From Rhizobiales bacterium 63-22 (lineage in GTDB: Bacteria; Pseudomonadota; Alphaproteobacteria; Rhizobiales; Rhizobiaceae), in contig MKVZ01000005.1 in NCBI GenBank assembly GCA_001898995.1, positions 107,652 to 171,651 on the forward strand: DNA of 64,000 nucleotides. The letters run 5' to 3'. Positions 27,307 to 36,628 of this stretch are shown in pieces. Each line of letters opens with the position of its first letter. Position 1 is the first letter of the stretch. Under the pieces are notes generated by a model. That model did not search any database. It was not told where the DNA came from and worked only from the letters and a program-made list of their open reading frames with translations. The translations under genes and the position numbers were made by a program.

Positions 27307-27341
27307 CAAAAGCCCGGATCGCTTGCGATCCGGGCTTTTTT
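27307..27341 (+). terminator. Intrinsic terminator after the FucU-like gene
   Basis: AGCCCGGATCGC (27311-27322), loop TT, GCGATCCGGGCT (27325-27336) with T-run to 27341 and an A-run on the left side. The symmetry lets it serve both the FucU-like gene (+) and the convergent EF-hand gene (-). Confidence 0.9.
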
Positions 27342-27359
27342 CCAGGGAGGATGGACGCC

Positions 27360-27905
27360 TTATTCCGCCGGCTTTTCGGGTTGATCCTTCATCATGGGCC
27401 CCTTGTGGTCCATGTGGTGGCCCGTCATCATGTGATGATGGCGATGGTCCCAGTGGTGGCCGGGACGGCCGTGATGATGGAACCGATGCGCGGCGCGCAG
27501 TTCGCGCGGTTCCAGCTTGCCGTCATTGTTGAGGTCCAGCGCGGCGAATTCCTTCTTGCGATGATCCTCGATCGCCGCCAATGAAATCTTGCCGTCACCG
27601 TTGATGTCGAGGCGGTGCTCTATCCGGTCGGCTTCGCGCTTGACGATGCGCTTCATCGCAAAGGCTTCGATCTCGGCGCGGGAGAGAATGCCGTCATGGT
27701 TGGTATCGGCGGCCTTCAGCTCACCCATATGCAGAAATGTTTGTTCATCGATCGGCTTGCGCCAGCGATGGTCAGGCATTTTATGAGTAGAGTCTGCCTG
27801 TGTCGCTGGTTTGTCTGTATTGGCGCTGCTGTTATCCTGTGCCATTGCCGGGACGGCAAGCAGAGTCGATGCCAGAAGGGCGAAAGCGGCGATCTTTGTC
27901 TTCAT
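27360..27905 (-). CDS. Secreted EF-hand, His-rich protein
   Basis: This 181-residue protein has a signal peptide ('KIAAFALLASTLLAVPAMAQ'). Three EF-hand calcium loops follow: 'DTNHDGILSRAE', 'DINGDGKISLAA' and 'DLNNDGKLEPRE'. After them come about 40 residues very rich in His and Met ('HHHGRPGHHWDHRHHHMM'). It should be a periplasmic calcium-binding protein, and the His/Met tail could bind transition metals such as Cu, Ni or Zn. No known partner is adjacent. It is convergent with the FucU-like gene and shares its terminator. Confidence 0.82.
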   Translation of the reverse strand: MKTKIAAFALLASTLLAVPAMAQDNSSANTDKPATQADSTHKMPDHRWRKPIDEQTFLHMGELKAADTNHDGILSRAEIEAFAMKRIVKREADRIEHRLDINGDGKISLAAIEDHRKKEFAALDLNNDGKLEPRELRAAHRFHHHGRPGHHWDHRHHHMMTGHHMDHKGPMMKDQPEKPAE

Positions 27906-28148
27906 GATTTCTGAACTCCATTACTCGTTATGGGCGCGCATTCACTCGGCGCACGAGTAATGTCAGTCTTTTTAGCTGAACCGTATATGAATGGGCCAAT
28001 TAAATATCTATAATGTTCTAGGAAGGCATGGCGCGGCCTTCACATCGTACAGGCCAAGCAGCCGCCCGATTCTTATCGGCCTTTGGTGTCCGAAAGATCG
28101 GGCAAAATTTGGAAGGATAAATGGAAGTTATTGGGATTAAAGGTGTTT

Positions 28149-28224
<76 letters not shown>

Positions 28225-28735
28225 ACTCGGGTCACCAAGGCAGCGGCCCCGGTGAAGTGAGCGGTTCTATAACGGCCTCTCTTTCACCTGTCCAGCCTTC
28301 AATCGCAAATTATTTCAAAAAAATCACGGAGCCCCTGAAAAGCCGGGAAAACCGGGGTTTCATCGTGGCCGTGGCGCAGCCTTTTTCCACGGAATTAAAG
28401 GCCGGCACATGGATTTCACGGAATCACGAAGGAAAATTGCATATTTCGATATGATTCCGGGTGTGGAGACGTTGTAAGCACGGCCTTGTGGCTCCATATT
28501 CGCAACGATGGGGAATGGACCGCATCTTATGCGCTTCAAATGTCGCACCGTGTCATGAGTGGGTGATGCTTGTCTGCGAGGCTGGGGCATATAAAAGACT
28601 TGATCGGCGAATATCCGGCCCTTGCTTCGGAAAACAACAGGCCGTGATCTCCGCGCCATGAAAGAAGCGGGGAGCACGGGTGAAGCATGGAGCGGTTTCG
28701 CTTCGCAGGCCCGGTTCGCGGTATTTGAGGACGGA
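28225..28735. other. 511-base spacer between tRNA-Lys and dedA
   Basis: This holds the tRNA promoter at 28266-28294. The rest has lower GC than the surroundings and only short unsupported ORFs. No convincing gene, repeat or RNA is seen. Confidence 0.5.
28266..28294 (-). promoter_or_regulatory. Candidate promoter of tRNA-Lys
   Basis: On the minus strand TGGACA (28294-28289) and TATAGA (28271-28266) are separated by exactly 17 bases. They lie about 42 bases upstream of the mature tRNA 5' end, good for a short 5' leader trimmed by RNase P. Confidence 0.55.
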
Positions 28736-29398
28736 ATGGAAAGCATCATAGGCGATCTCGGACATTTCATTTCCGATCACCGCGCATGGGCCGCGCCGAT
28801 CGTCGGCGCCATCGCCTTTGGCGAATCGCTCGCCATCATCGGCATGTTCATCCCCGCCACGCCGATCATGATCGCCATCGGCGGGCTGGTCGGGGCCGGC
28901 ATCGTGGAGCCGCTGCCCGTCATCATCGGCGCCATCATCGGCGCGGTGATCGGGGATATCATTTCCTTTTTCCTCGGCTGGTGGCTCGGCCGCAGCATCA
29001 TTCACAAATGGCCGCTCAACAGGCATCGCACCGGCGTGGCGCGGGCGCGGCTTCTGTTTCGCCGCTACGGCTTTTCCGCCGTCTTCCTCGGCCGTTTCTT
29101 CGGGCCGGTGCGCTGCACCGTGCCGATGGTCGCCGGCATGATGTCCATGGACCAGACCCGGTTCCAGACCGCCAACGTGCTCTCCGCCATGGTGTGGGCG
29201 CCGCTGATGTTCCTGCCCGGCTGGCTCGCCGGGCGCGGGGCGGGCATGTTCGCCCGCATGGACGGCGGCCATATGTTCTGGTTCGCCATCGGCATCACGG
29301 TGCTGACGGTCATCGTCACGGTCGTCGGCGTGCGCCTGTTCAAGCGCCGTCCGAAACGCGAGCGCCGCCGCCGCGCGCAGATTTCGCCTGCCGAATGA
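28736..29398 (+). CDS. DedA-family membrane protein
   Basis: This 220-residue integral membrane protein of the DedA/VTT superfamily has the motif 'FGESLAIIGMFIPATPIMIAIGGLVGAG' and 'FLGRFFGPVRCTVPMVAGMMSMDQTRFQTANVLSAMVWAP', with the conserved Arg (F-x-GRFxGPxR) and the G-P-x-R reentrant elements. DedA proteins help move undecaprenyl phosphate or phospholipid across the membrane and keep the proton gradient. The start is ATG 28736, with GAGGA upstream; a 258-residue alternative from 28622 has no family match in the extension. Confidence 0.9.
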   Translation: MESIIGDLGHFISDHRAWAAPIVGAIAFGESLAIIGMFIPATPIMIAIGGLVGAGIVEPLPVIIGAIIGAVIGDIISFFLGWWLGRSIIHKWPLNRHRTGVARARLLFRRYGFSAVFLGRFFGPVRCTVPMVAGMMSMDQTRFQTANVLSAMVWAPLMFLPGWLAGRGAGMFARMDGGHMFWFAIGITVLTVIVTVVGVRLFKRRPKRERRRRAQISPAE

Positions 29399-29552
29399 TC
29401 TGATGGCGAGTAATTCCATGCCCGACGACCACCCCGGCGAATCGCCTTCCCGAAGTTCCGTTTTCTTTCCCCGCTGGCTGCGGTCGCCTTTGTTCGGCTG
29501 CCGCCGGCGCACCGTTCCCTTTTCCCTGACCCTTTGAAGGAGCCGACACGAC

Positions 29553-31121
29553 ATGGACTGGTCCATGGAATGGATTGCCGACCCCAATGCCTGGATCGGA
29601 CTGGTGACATTGGTGTTGCTGGAGATCGTACTGGGCATCGACAATCTGGTTTTCATCGCCATCCTTGCCGACAAGCTGCCGGCCAATCAGCGCAACCGCG
29701 CGCGGTTCGTCGGCCTCGGCCTTGCGCTTTTGATGCGCCTCGTGCTGCTGGCGTCGATCTCGTGGATCGTGACGCTGCGCCAGCCTCTGGTGGCGCTGGC
29801 GGGCCTCAGCTTCTCCGGGCGCGATATCATCATGCTGATCGGCGGCCTGTTCCTGCTCGCCAAGGGCACGATGGAACTGCACGAGCGGCTGGAAGGCGCG
29901 CACGGATCGAGGGGCGCGCGCGCCGCCCATGCGGTGTTCTGGCAGGTCATCGTGCAGATCGTGGTGCTGGACGCCGTGTTTTCGCTCGACAGCGTGATCA
30001 CTGCGGTCGGCATGGTGCAATATCTGATGGTGATGATGATCGCCGTGGTGATCGCCATCGGCGTGATGATGCTGGCCTCGCGCCCGCTGATGGAATTCGT
30101 CAACAAACATCCGACCGTGGTGATCCTCTGCCTCGGCTTCCTGATGATGATCGGCTTCAGCCTGGTGGTGGAAGGCTTCGGCTTTCATATTCCGAAAGGC
30201 TATCTCTATGCGGCAATCGGTTTCTCGGTCTTGATCGAAGCGGCCAACCAGATGGCGCGGCGCAATCGCGAGAAGCTGGTGACGACCAACGATCTGCGCG
30301 AGCGCACCGCCGGGGCGGTGCTGCGGCTGCTCGGCGGAAGCCGCGGCGAGAGCCCGCTTTCCGAGACGGTGGACGTCATCGCGCGCGAGACAGCGGCGGG
30401 CGAGGTGTTCCTGCCGGAGGAAAAGGAGATGATCCGCGGTGTGCTCGACCTTGCCGACCGCCCGGTGCGCTCCATCATGTCGCCGCGCAACGAGATCGAA
30501 TGGCTGGACATGGACGAGGACGCGGCGGAACTGGCGCGGACCATCCGCGGCCTGTCCCATTCGCGCGTGGTGGTGGCGCGCCGTCAGGTGGACGAGTTTG
30601 CCGGTGTGGCGCTGGTGCGCGATCTCCTGCTCGATCTGGCGGACAGGAAGACCATCGACTGGAACCGTGTGGTGCAGCAGCCGCTGGTAGTACATGAGAA
30701 CGCCAACGTGCTGCGCGTCATGGAGCAGTTGCGCAGCTCGCCGATACAGCTCGGCATCGTCGTGGACGAGCACGGTTCCTTCGAGGGTGTGGTGACGCCG
30801 ACCGACATTCTGGAGGCCATCGCGGGCGAATTTCCCGACGCGGACGAGGAAGCGGCGGTTGCCGCGGCCGACGGGCAGGGCGGCTACATCGCTGACGGTT
30901 TTACCGATATCCGCCGCCTGAGCGGCCTGCTGGAGCGCGATCTGGTGGACGACAGCGACCGTTACACCACGCTTGCCGGCTATGTGATCTGGCACCTCGG
31001 CCACCTGCCGGCAGGCGGCGAAAGCTTCACCGCCGACGGCTTCACCTTCCGCATCGAATCCATGAAGGGACGTCATGTGGACAAGGTGCGCATCCACCCG
31101 GTGGCCGAGAACGGCAAATAA
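29553..31121 (+). CDS. TerC-family membrane protein with CBS pair and CorC/HlyC domain
   Basis: This 522-residue fusion has three parts. The N-terminal half is a TerC-type membrane domain of about seven helices with the acidic signatures '[21 protein letters not shown]' and '[19 protein letters not shown]'. A CBS-domain pair follows ('[21 protein letters not shown]', '[26 protein letters not shown]'). The last part is a C-terminal transporter-associated (CorC_HlyC) domain ('[20 protein letters not shown]'). TerC proteins export Mn2+ or assist metal loading of secreted proteins, and the CBS pair probably senses adenosine nucleotides or Mg2+. AAGGAG precedes ATG 29553. Confidence 0.92.
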   Translation: MDWSMEWIADPNAWIGLVTLVLLEIVLGIDNLVFIAILADKLPANQRNRARFVGLGLALLMRLVLLASISWIVTLRQPLVALAGLSFSGRDIIMLIGGLFLLAKGTMELHERLEGAHGSRGARAAHAVFWQVIVQIVVLDAVFSLDSVITAVGMVQYLMVMMIAVVIAIGVMMLASRPLMEFVNKHPTVVILCLGFLMMIGFSLVVEGFGFHIPKGYLYAAIGFSVLIEAANQMARRNREKLVTTNDLRERTAGAVLRLLGGSRGESPLSETVDVIARETAAGEVFLPEEKEMIRGVLDLADRPVRSIMSPRNEIEWLDMDEDAAELARTIRGLSHSRVVVARRQVDEFAGVALVRDLLLDLADRKTIDWNRVVQQPLVVHENANVLRVMEQLRSSPIQLGIVVDEHGSFEGVVTPTDILEAIAGEFPDADEEAAVAAADGQGGYIADGFTDIRRLSGLLERDLVDDSDRYTTLAGYVIWHLGHLPAGGESFTADGFTFRIESMKGRHVDKVRIHPVAENGK

Positions 31122-31278
31122 ACGCTCGCGAAATATTTCGCCCTGTTAACCTTCACAGCGCAAGTCGGTTATTGACAATGGCGCGGAACGCTTCACAATT
31201 AATATATCGTTCATCGTTGCGGTCGGAATGCGGCGATGACGGAAGCGGGAAAAAAATCGGACAGGCAGGAGACCGGGC

Positions 31279-31467
31279 ATGATGCGGAATATGCAGTTTG
31301 TCTTTGCCGGTTTGAAGGATGCCTTCATGCGCATCCCGATATTTCTGGCACAGCCTTGGCGCGAGATGAAGCTGAGCGCGGAGGAGATAGCCGCGCGCCG
31401 GCGCAGCCGGATGGAGCACGGCGAGCATAATTTTCTCTGGTGCCGGCAGCATCGCGGTTTCTGGTAG
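31279..31467 (+). CDS. Small hypothetical protein
   Basis: This 62-residue basic protein reads 'MMRNMQFVFAGLKDAF...PWREMKLSAEEIAARRRSRMEHGEHNFLWCRQHRGFW'. It has no signal peptide and no recognised domain. An AGGAGA ribosome site lies six bases before ATG 31279, and a terminator follows 27 bases after the stop, so it is probably a real single gene. The function is unknown. Confidence 0.55.
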   Translation: MMRNMQFVFAGLKDAFMRIPIFLAQPWREMKLSAEEIAARRRSRMEHGEHNFLWCRQHRGFW

Positions 31468-31493
31468 GGCTTTTTTCCGGGAATAAAATTCGG

Positions 31494-31522
31494 AAAGCCG
31501 GGGTGGCGTGCCCGGCTTTTTG
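31494..31522 (+). terminator. Intrinsic terminator after the small hypothetical gene
   Basis: AAAGCCGGG (31494-31502) and CCCGGCTTT (31511-31519) form a 9-bp stem with a T-run. Confidence 0.85.
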
Positions 31523-31582
31523 TTTTTACACATTGCTTGACAGGCGAGGCCGCTTCACTGAGGGGGTGATGCGGACGCCGGG

Positions 31583-32176
31583 TCAGGCGGCGTGGTGAAA
31601 CGGCGCCTGCGGATGCGCCGTATGGGCGAACAGGGCTGGATGCGGCTCCCTTTGCAGGGATGAGGCGAGGATAATGCCTTCCGGCCAGCGGCTGAAGCCG
31701 CTCGCCACGTTGATATGGCCGGCATGGCCGAGATCGACGAAGCCGGAACCCCAGACATGGGCCAACGCCTCGGCCTTGGCGAAGCGCATATAATCGTCGT
31801 CGCGGCTGGCCACGACGATCGACGGGAAGCCCAGTTCATGGCGAGGCAGCGGCGCAAAGCTCGTAAAACGGCTGTCGTTGCGGGCCATGGTTTCCACATC
31901 GGCGGGCGCGACCAGCAACGCGCCGGCCACATGCGCCGCCGCCGGGCGGCTCGCGAGATGGGCGACCAGCACGCAGCCGAGGCTGTGCGCAACCAGAACG
32001 GCGCCAGGATTTTCGGCCAGTTTGGCCTCCAGCGCGTGCATCCAGTCGGAAAGCACGGGATTGTGCCAGTCGTCCTGCTCGACGAGCAGGGCGGTCGGAT
32101 CGTCATGCAGCCATTGGCGCTGCCAGTGGCCCGGTTCCGATCCCTTGTAGCCGGGGATGATCAATGTCGCGGGCAT
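31583..32176 (-). CDS. RBBP9/YdeN-family serine hydrolase
   Basis: This 197-residue alpha/beta hydrolase starts 'ATLIIPGYKGSEPGHWQRQW', the exact entry motif of the RBBP9/YdeN family. The likely triad is Ser in 'VAHSLGCVL', Asp in 'ASRDDDYM' and His in 'LGHAGHINVASG'. It should be a cytosolic esterase or amidase; the physiological substrate is unknown. AAAGGAA stands before ATG 32176. Confidence 0.9.
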   Translation of the reverse strand: MPATLIIPGYKGSEPGHWQRQWLHDDPTALLVEQDDWHNPVLSDWMHALEAKLAENPGAVLVAHSLGCVLVAHLASRPAAAHVAGALLVAPADVETMARNDSRFTSFAPLPRHELGFPSIVVASRDDDYMRFAKAEALAHVWGSGFVDLGHAGHINVASGFSRWPEGIILASSLQREPHPALFAHTAHPQAPFHHAA

Positions 32177-32325
32177 TTTCGTTCCTTTGCTTCTGCTTCA
32201 TTCGGTCAAAGTCCTTGGGAGGGCTATGTCTTCGAAACAGTTTCCACAATAAGGCGGGAAAACCGGAGAAATAAGGAACGGAATTTCAAATTACAGCTTT
32301 TGCGTGAAATTTATTCTGTCGCGCG

Positions 32326-33279
32326 CTATTCCGATTTTTGCTGTTTTTCATTCCAGCGCAACAGGAATTGCGATTTCTCGAAAATCAGCACCACGACGAG
32401 CGACATGGCGAAAGGAATGAGCAGGTAAAGCAGGCGGAAGACGATCAGCGCCGCCAGCACGTCGGCCTGATTCATGTCCGGCAATCCGTTGAGGAAGACC
32501 AGTTCCAGCACGCCGAGACCGCCCGGAGCGTGCGAGATCAGCGCTGCCGAGAACGAGACCAGAAAGATGCCGAGAATGATCAGGAAGCCGGGATTGCCGG
32601 TTTCGGGCAGGGCGAAATAGATAATGCCCGCGGCACCGATCAGTTCCAGCGGCGCGACGATCAATTGCTGGGCGACCACCCGCAGGCGCGGATATTCGAG
32701 CCGGAACTTTCCGATCTGGAGCGGACGCAGGTGCAGCCAGCTTCCGAAGACATAGAGCAGCACCAGAGCCAGCATGACGAGCGCGATGCCGAGCGAGACG
32801 GCGGGCGTCAGATCGTCGCTGAAGCGCATCAATATATGCGGTTCCAGCAGCAGGACGACGCTCGACGTGATGAGCACGCCGAGAACGAAGGTGAAGGAGC
32901 AGAAGGCGATGAGAAGGGCGATCTCGCCGCCCGGCACGCCCTGTGAGGAATAGGCGCGGTAGCGCACCACCGCGCCCGAAACCATGGATGCGCCGATATT
33001 GTGCGACAGCGCATAGGTGGTGAAGGAGCAGAGCGCGATGAAGAGCCACGAAATCCTGCGCCGCAGGTGCAGGAGGGCGATGCGGTCATAGCCCGCGAGC
33101 GAGGAATAGGCGAGAAGCGCGGCGAGGGCGGCCATGATCCAATGCCGCAGCGGAATGGCATAGAGGCTGTCCAGCACGTCGTCCAGCGAAATGCTGCGCA
33201 ATTCGCGGTAGAGCAGCCATGCCGAGACACCGACGGCGCCGATGCCGATAATCGGCCAGATATAGTCCTTTGCCTTCAC
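32326..33279 (-). CDS. MprF-like / UPF0104 membrane protein
   Basis: This 317-residue protein of about eight membrane helices matches the UPF0104 / lysylphosphatidylglycerol flippase-like domain (the N-terminal half of MprF, YbhN family). It shows 'TTYALSHNIGASMVSGAVVRYRAYSSQGVPGGEIALLIAFCSFTFVLG' and 'LISHAPGGLGVLELVFLNGLP'. It lacks the C-terminal synthase half of MprF. A role in lipid movement is likely, but the substrate is not known. The start is GTG 33279 (weak ribosome site). Confidence 0.85.
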   Translation of the reverse strand: MKAKDYIWPIIGIGAVGVSAWLLYRELRSISLDDVLDSLYAIPLRHWIMAALAALLAYSSLAGYDRIALLHLRRRISWLFIALCSFTTYALSHNIGASMVSGAVVRYRAYSSQGVPGGEIALLIAFCSFTFVLGVLITSSVVLLLEPHILMRFSDDLTPAVSLGIALVMLALVLLYVFGSWLHLRPLQIGKFRLEYPRLRVVAQQLIVAPLELIGAAGIIYFALPETGNPGFLIILGIFLVSFSAALISHAPGGLGVLELVFLNGLPDMNQADVLAALIVFRLLYLLIPFAMSLVVVLIFEKSQFLLRWNEKQQKSE

Positions 33280-33340
33280 CGGCTGGCCCCCGCATTTTTC
33301 CGTTTCAAATATTCGACCCCCGATGCTTTTTATACCGGCG

Positions 33341-33369
33341 CCGGGCGGAATTCTGATTCCGCCCGGCGT
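33341..33369. terminator. Strong hairpin between secDF and the MprF-like gene
   Basis: CGCCGGGCGGAA and TTCCGCCCGGCG pair around a six-base loop. It lies just after the secDF stop (minus strand). No T-run follows, so it may be a factor-dependent or RNA-protecting 3' end. Confidence 0.5.
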
Positions 33370-33375
33370 GGCTGC

Positions 33376-35922
33376 TTATTTCGGTGCGGGCGCCTTTCCT
33401 GCCATCGGCTTATCCGCAGGCTTGTGCGTCGCCTTGTGGCGCTGCCACCAGTCGCCGAGCAGCAGCAGGATCGGCGCCGCGATGAAGATCGACGACGATG
33501 TGGCGATCACAATGCCGAACAACATAGGAATGGCGAAATTATGTACCGCGCTGCCGCCCCAGATCGCCATGGGGAACATGCAGAGGAAGGTGGTCGTCGA
33601 GGTATAGACGCAGCGCACCAGCACCTGATTGATACTCATGTCGATGATCTCGCGCAGCGGCTTCGACTTGTAGAGCCGCATATTCTCGCGCATACGGTCA
33701 TAGACCACGACCTTGTCGTTCACCGAATAGCCGATGATGGTGAGCAGGGCCGCGATGGCGGTCAGGTTGAAGTCGAGCTGGGTCAGCGCGAAGAAGCCGA
33801 CGATCTTGGTGGTGTCGAGCACGAGGGTGATGATCGCACCGAGCGCGAAGAACCACTCGAACCGCCACCACAGATAGATCAGCATGCCAAGCGCAGAGAG
33901 GAAGACCGCGATGAAGCCCGAACGTGCCAGTTCGCCCGAAACCTTCGGGCCGACCACCTGCGTGCTCTCGATCTTCACGCCCGGGTCGAGTTCCGTCACA
34001 GCGGCGCGCATCTTGTTGACCGCCACCGTCTGCGCTTCCTCGCCGCCTTCCTGACGCTGGATGCGGATCAGCACGTCATTGGGTTTGCCGGCGGTCTGGA
34101 GCGCCACCTCGCCCAGTTGCAGGGAACCGAGCTTGGCGCGCAGCGCGGCCAGATCGGCGGGTTTCGACGTGAGGATCTCCGCCTGGATGCCGCCCTTGAA
34201 GTCGATGCCGTAATTGAGGCCCGGCTTGAAGAACAGGATCAGCGAGGCGACCGACAGCACGATGGAGACCCCGATGCCCATGAAGCGCGCGTTCATGAAG
34301 CGGATATGGGTGCCTTCCTTCACGAAGTGGAACAGCGGCTCGATATGCAGGGTCTTGAGTTTGCGGCGGCGGACGAACCACGCCATGATCATGCGCACCA
34401 GCGTCACGTCCGTGAACATGGAAATGACGATGCCGAGCATCATGGTGACGGCGAAGCCGCGCACCGGTCCGCTGCCGAACCAGAATAGCAGGATCGTCGA
34501 GATCAGCGTGGTGACGTTGGCGTCCACGATGGTGGCGAAGGCCGAATGGAAGCCCTTGTCCAGCGCGGCCATGGCGCCGAGGCCCTTGCGGGTCTCCTCG
34601 CGGATGCGCTCGTTGATGAGGATGTTCGCATCCACGGCTATGCCTATGCCGAGGATGATGCCCGCGATACCGGGCAATGTCAGCGTGGCGCCGATGAGGC
34701 TCAGCGCCGCGAAGGTCAGAAGCGTGTGCAGGAGCAGCGCCACATTGGCGATCACGCCCCAGAAGCCGTAGAGCACCAGAATGAACGCAGCGACCAGCAC
34801 GAAGCCGATGATGCCGGTGGTCAGGCCCATCTTGATGGCGTCGCTGCCGAGATCGGGTCCGACCGTGCGTTCCTCGATGACGGTGAGCGGCGCGGGCAGG
34901 GCGCCGGCGCGCAGCAGCGCGGCGAGGACCACCGTGTCCTGAACCGTGAAATTGCCGCTGATCTGGCCCTGGCCGCCGGTGATCGGCTCGCGGATCACCG
35001 GAGCGCTCAGCACCTTGCCGTCCAGAACGATGGCGAAGGGCCGGTTGACATTCTTCGAGGTGATTTCGGCGAACTGGCGCGCGCCGAGGCTGTCGAACTT
35101 GAAGGAGACGATCGGCTCGTTCGTGCGCGGGTCGAAGCCGGCGCGCGCATCGGTGAGGCGTTCGCCGTCGAGCGCCACCTGATCCTCGATCGGATACTTG
35201 ATGGCCGGGTTCTTCGCGTCCGGCATAATGGTCACGCCGGGCGGGGGCGGGGCGTTCGGATCGACATTGGCGACCATGTGGAAGGTCATCTTGGCCGTGG
35301 AGCCGAGAAGCTGGCGGAGTGCCGCCGGGTCCTGCAGACCTGGCAACTGCACCAGAATGCGGTCTGAGCCGACGCGCTGGATCGTCGGTTCGGCGACGCC
35401 CACCTGATCCACGCGCTGGCGGATGATTTCGAGGCTCTGGGTCAGGGCGGCGTTGAGACGGTAGTTGAAGCCCGCCTCGGTCAGCGTCAGCCGAATCTGG
35501 TCGTTGTCGGTGGTGACGTCGATATCGTTGATGGCACTGCCGAAGCCGCTGGTGTTGACCTGCGAGATCAGCGTGCGCAGCGCCGTTTCGGCCTTGGCGC
35601 GCTGGTCGGCATCGGGGATCGACACCACCACCGCATCACCGATCTGCCGGATCGACTGCGGTTGGATGCGCTCGGCGCGCAGCTTGCCGCGCGCATCGTT
35701 GAGCAGGGCGTGCAGGCGGTCCTTTTTCAGCGCTGCCTGGTCTATCTCGAGCAGGAGATAGGAGCCGCCGCGCAGGTCGAGGCCGAGCGTGACCTGCCGC
35801 TTGGGCAGCCATGACGGCATGGCGTCGAGCTGCTTCTGGGTGAAGAAGTTCGGCAGGGCTATGATGATGCCGATCAGGACGACCACGCTGTAAAGCACGA
35901 CCATCCATTTAGACGTACGCAT
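33376..35922 (-). CDS. secDF: SecDF protein translocase (SecD-SecF fusion)
   Basis: This is the proton-driven accessory of the Sec translocon, which pulls pre-proteins into the periplasm. The 848-residue chain fuses SecD and SecF. The SecD half has 'LGLDLRGGSYLLLEID', large periplasmic P1 domain, 'GGQGQISGNFTVQDT' and the membrane motif 'GIGIAVDANILINERIREE'. The SecF half has 'GLNYGIDFKGGIQAE' and 'TIIGYSVNDKVVVYDRMREN'. Twelve helices in total are expected. The start is taken at ATG 35922 (MRTSKW...), where homologues normally begin; an ATG 27 bases upstream is in frame. Confidence 0.95.
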   Translation of the reverse strand: MRTSKWMVVLYSVVVLIGIIIALPNFFTQKQLDAMPSWLPKRQVTLGLDLRGGSYLLLEIDQAALKKDRLHALLNDARGKLRAERIQPQSIRQIGDAVVVSIPDADQRAKAETALRTLISQVNTSGFGSAINDIDVTTDNDQIRLTLTEAGFNYRLNAALTQSLEIIRQRVDQVGVAEPTIQRVGSDRILVQLPGLQDPAALRQLLGSTAKMTFHMVANVDPNAPPPPGVTIMPDAKNPAIKYPIEDQVALDGERLTDARAGFDPRTNEPIVSFKFDSLGARQFAEITSKNVNRPFAIVLDGKVLSAPVIREPITGGQGQISGNFTVQDTVVLAALLRAGALPAPLTVIEERTVGPDLGSDAIKMGLTTGIIGFVLVAAFILVLYGFWGVIANVALLLHTLLTFAALSLIGATLTLPGIAGIILGIGIAVDANILINERIREETRKGLGAMAALDKGFHSAFATIVDANVTTLISTILLFWFGSGPVRGFAVTMMLGIVISMFTDVTLVRMIMAWFVRRRKLKTLHIEPLFHFVKEGTHIRFMNARFMGIGVSIVLSVASLILFFKPGLNYGIDFKGGIQAEILTSKPADLAALRAKLGSLQLGEVALQTAGKPNDVLIRIQRQEGGEEAQTVAVNKMRAAVTELDPGVKIESTQVVGPKVSGELARSGFIAVFLSALGMLIYLWWRFEWFFALGAIITLVLDTTKIVGFFALTQLDFNLTAIAALLTIIGYSVNDKVVVYDRMRENMRLYKSKPLREIIDMSINQVLVRCVYTSTTTFLCMFPMAIWGGSAVHNFAIPMLFGIVIATSSSIFIAAPILLLLGDWWQRHKATHKPADKPMAGKAPAPK

Positions 35923-36036
35923 GGATATGTTCCGGGTCTGGTGCGCCATGCGGGATCACATGATATGCAGGAAGCACGGCGCTGTTTCAGGTCATGGGTT
36001 CAGGGATCGGAAAGCCGATCCGTCAGCAGGATCGCG

Positions 36037-36525
36037 TCACGCGCAGGGCGGCGCGCGTGCAAAACCGCCGTCGTGCAGCGGCGCGGCGAGACGCCGGGCA
36101 CCTCTTGCGGTTCCGGCGGATTCGATCCTGTCGAGTGCAAGGGCAAGGCCCGTCGGGGGCAAGGCCGGACCGGCGCCATCGGGCCAGAGCGACTTGGCGT
36201 GGAAGGCTTTGGCCTCGTCGACAACGGCACGCACCGGCTGCTGCCGGGACTGTTGGGCGGGCGAAGACTCCTGCCCGGCCGCCTGTTTCCCGGGCCGCGC
36301 ACGCGCAGCTTCACCGAGTGAGACTGTGAGTTCGATGGCAAACAGGAAGGCGGCCAGCGACAGGACGCAGGTCATCATCAGCATGAAACCATGCCGGCCG
36401 CGCCATTTCCTGCCGTTGATGCCGTTCATCCAATCGCCCAGACTTTTGCCGATATTCCATCTTTCGAACGGAAACCGAATCCTCCTTAACCATTTGTGAC
36501 CATGCGAACAAGGGAAATCGGCCAT
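36037..36525 (-). CDS. Possible hypothetical single-pass membrane protein
   Basis: This 162-residue reading frame lies in the spacer between secDF and the MscS gene. It contains one clear membrane segment ('FMLMMTCVLSLAAFLFAIEL') after a basic region, then a Gln/Ala/Pro-rich tail. No clear ribosome site is found at ATG 36525 or at ATG 36429. AAGGAGG at 36480-36487 (minus strand) is too far from either. It may be a real envelope protein or a chance frame in GC-rich DNA. Confidence 0.35.
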   Translation of the reverse strand: MADFPCSHGHKWLRRIRFPFERWNIGKSLGDWMNGINGRKWRGRHGFMLMMTCVLSLAAFLFAIELTVSLGEAARARPGKQAAGQESSPAQQSRQQPVRAVVDEAKAFHAKSLWPDGAGPALPPTGLALALDRIESAGTARGARRLAAPLHDGGFARAPPCA

Positions 36526-36628
36526 GACCGGCCGCTTCGTCAATGCGCCGGCCCTTCGGCATGCGGCGGCGAAAACGCGGGCAAACCCGAACTTGCTTCC
36601 GCCACACTGCGCTTTATGTTGAAGCACC

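Noticed and set aside
35921..36499. Plus-strand 192-codon frame in the secDF-MscS spacer
   Set aside because: No ribosome site, Arg/Cys/Gly-rich random composition, and no hydrophobic or domain pattern.
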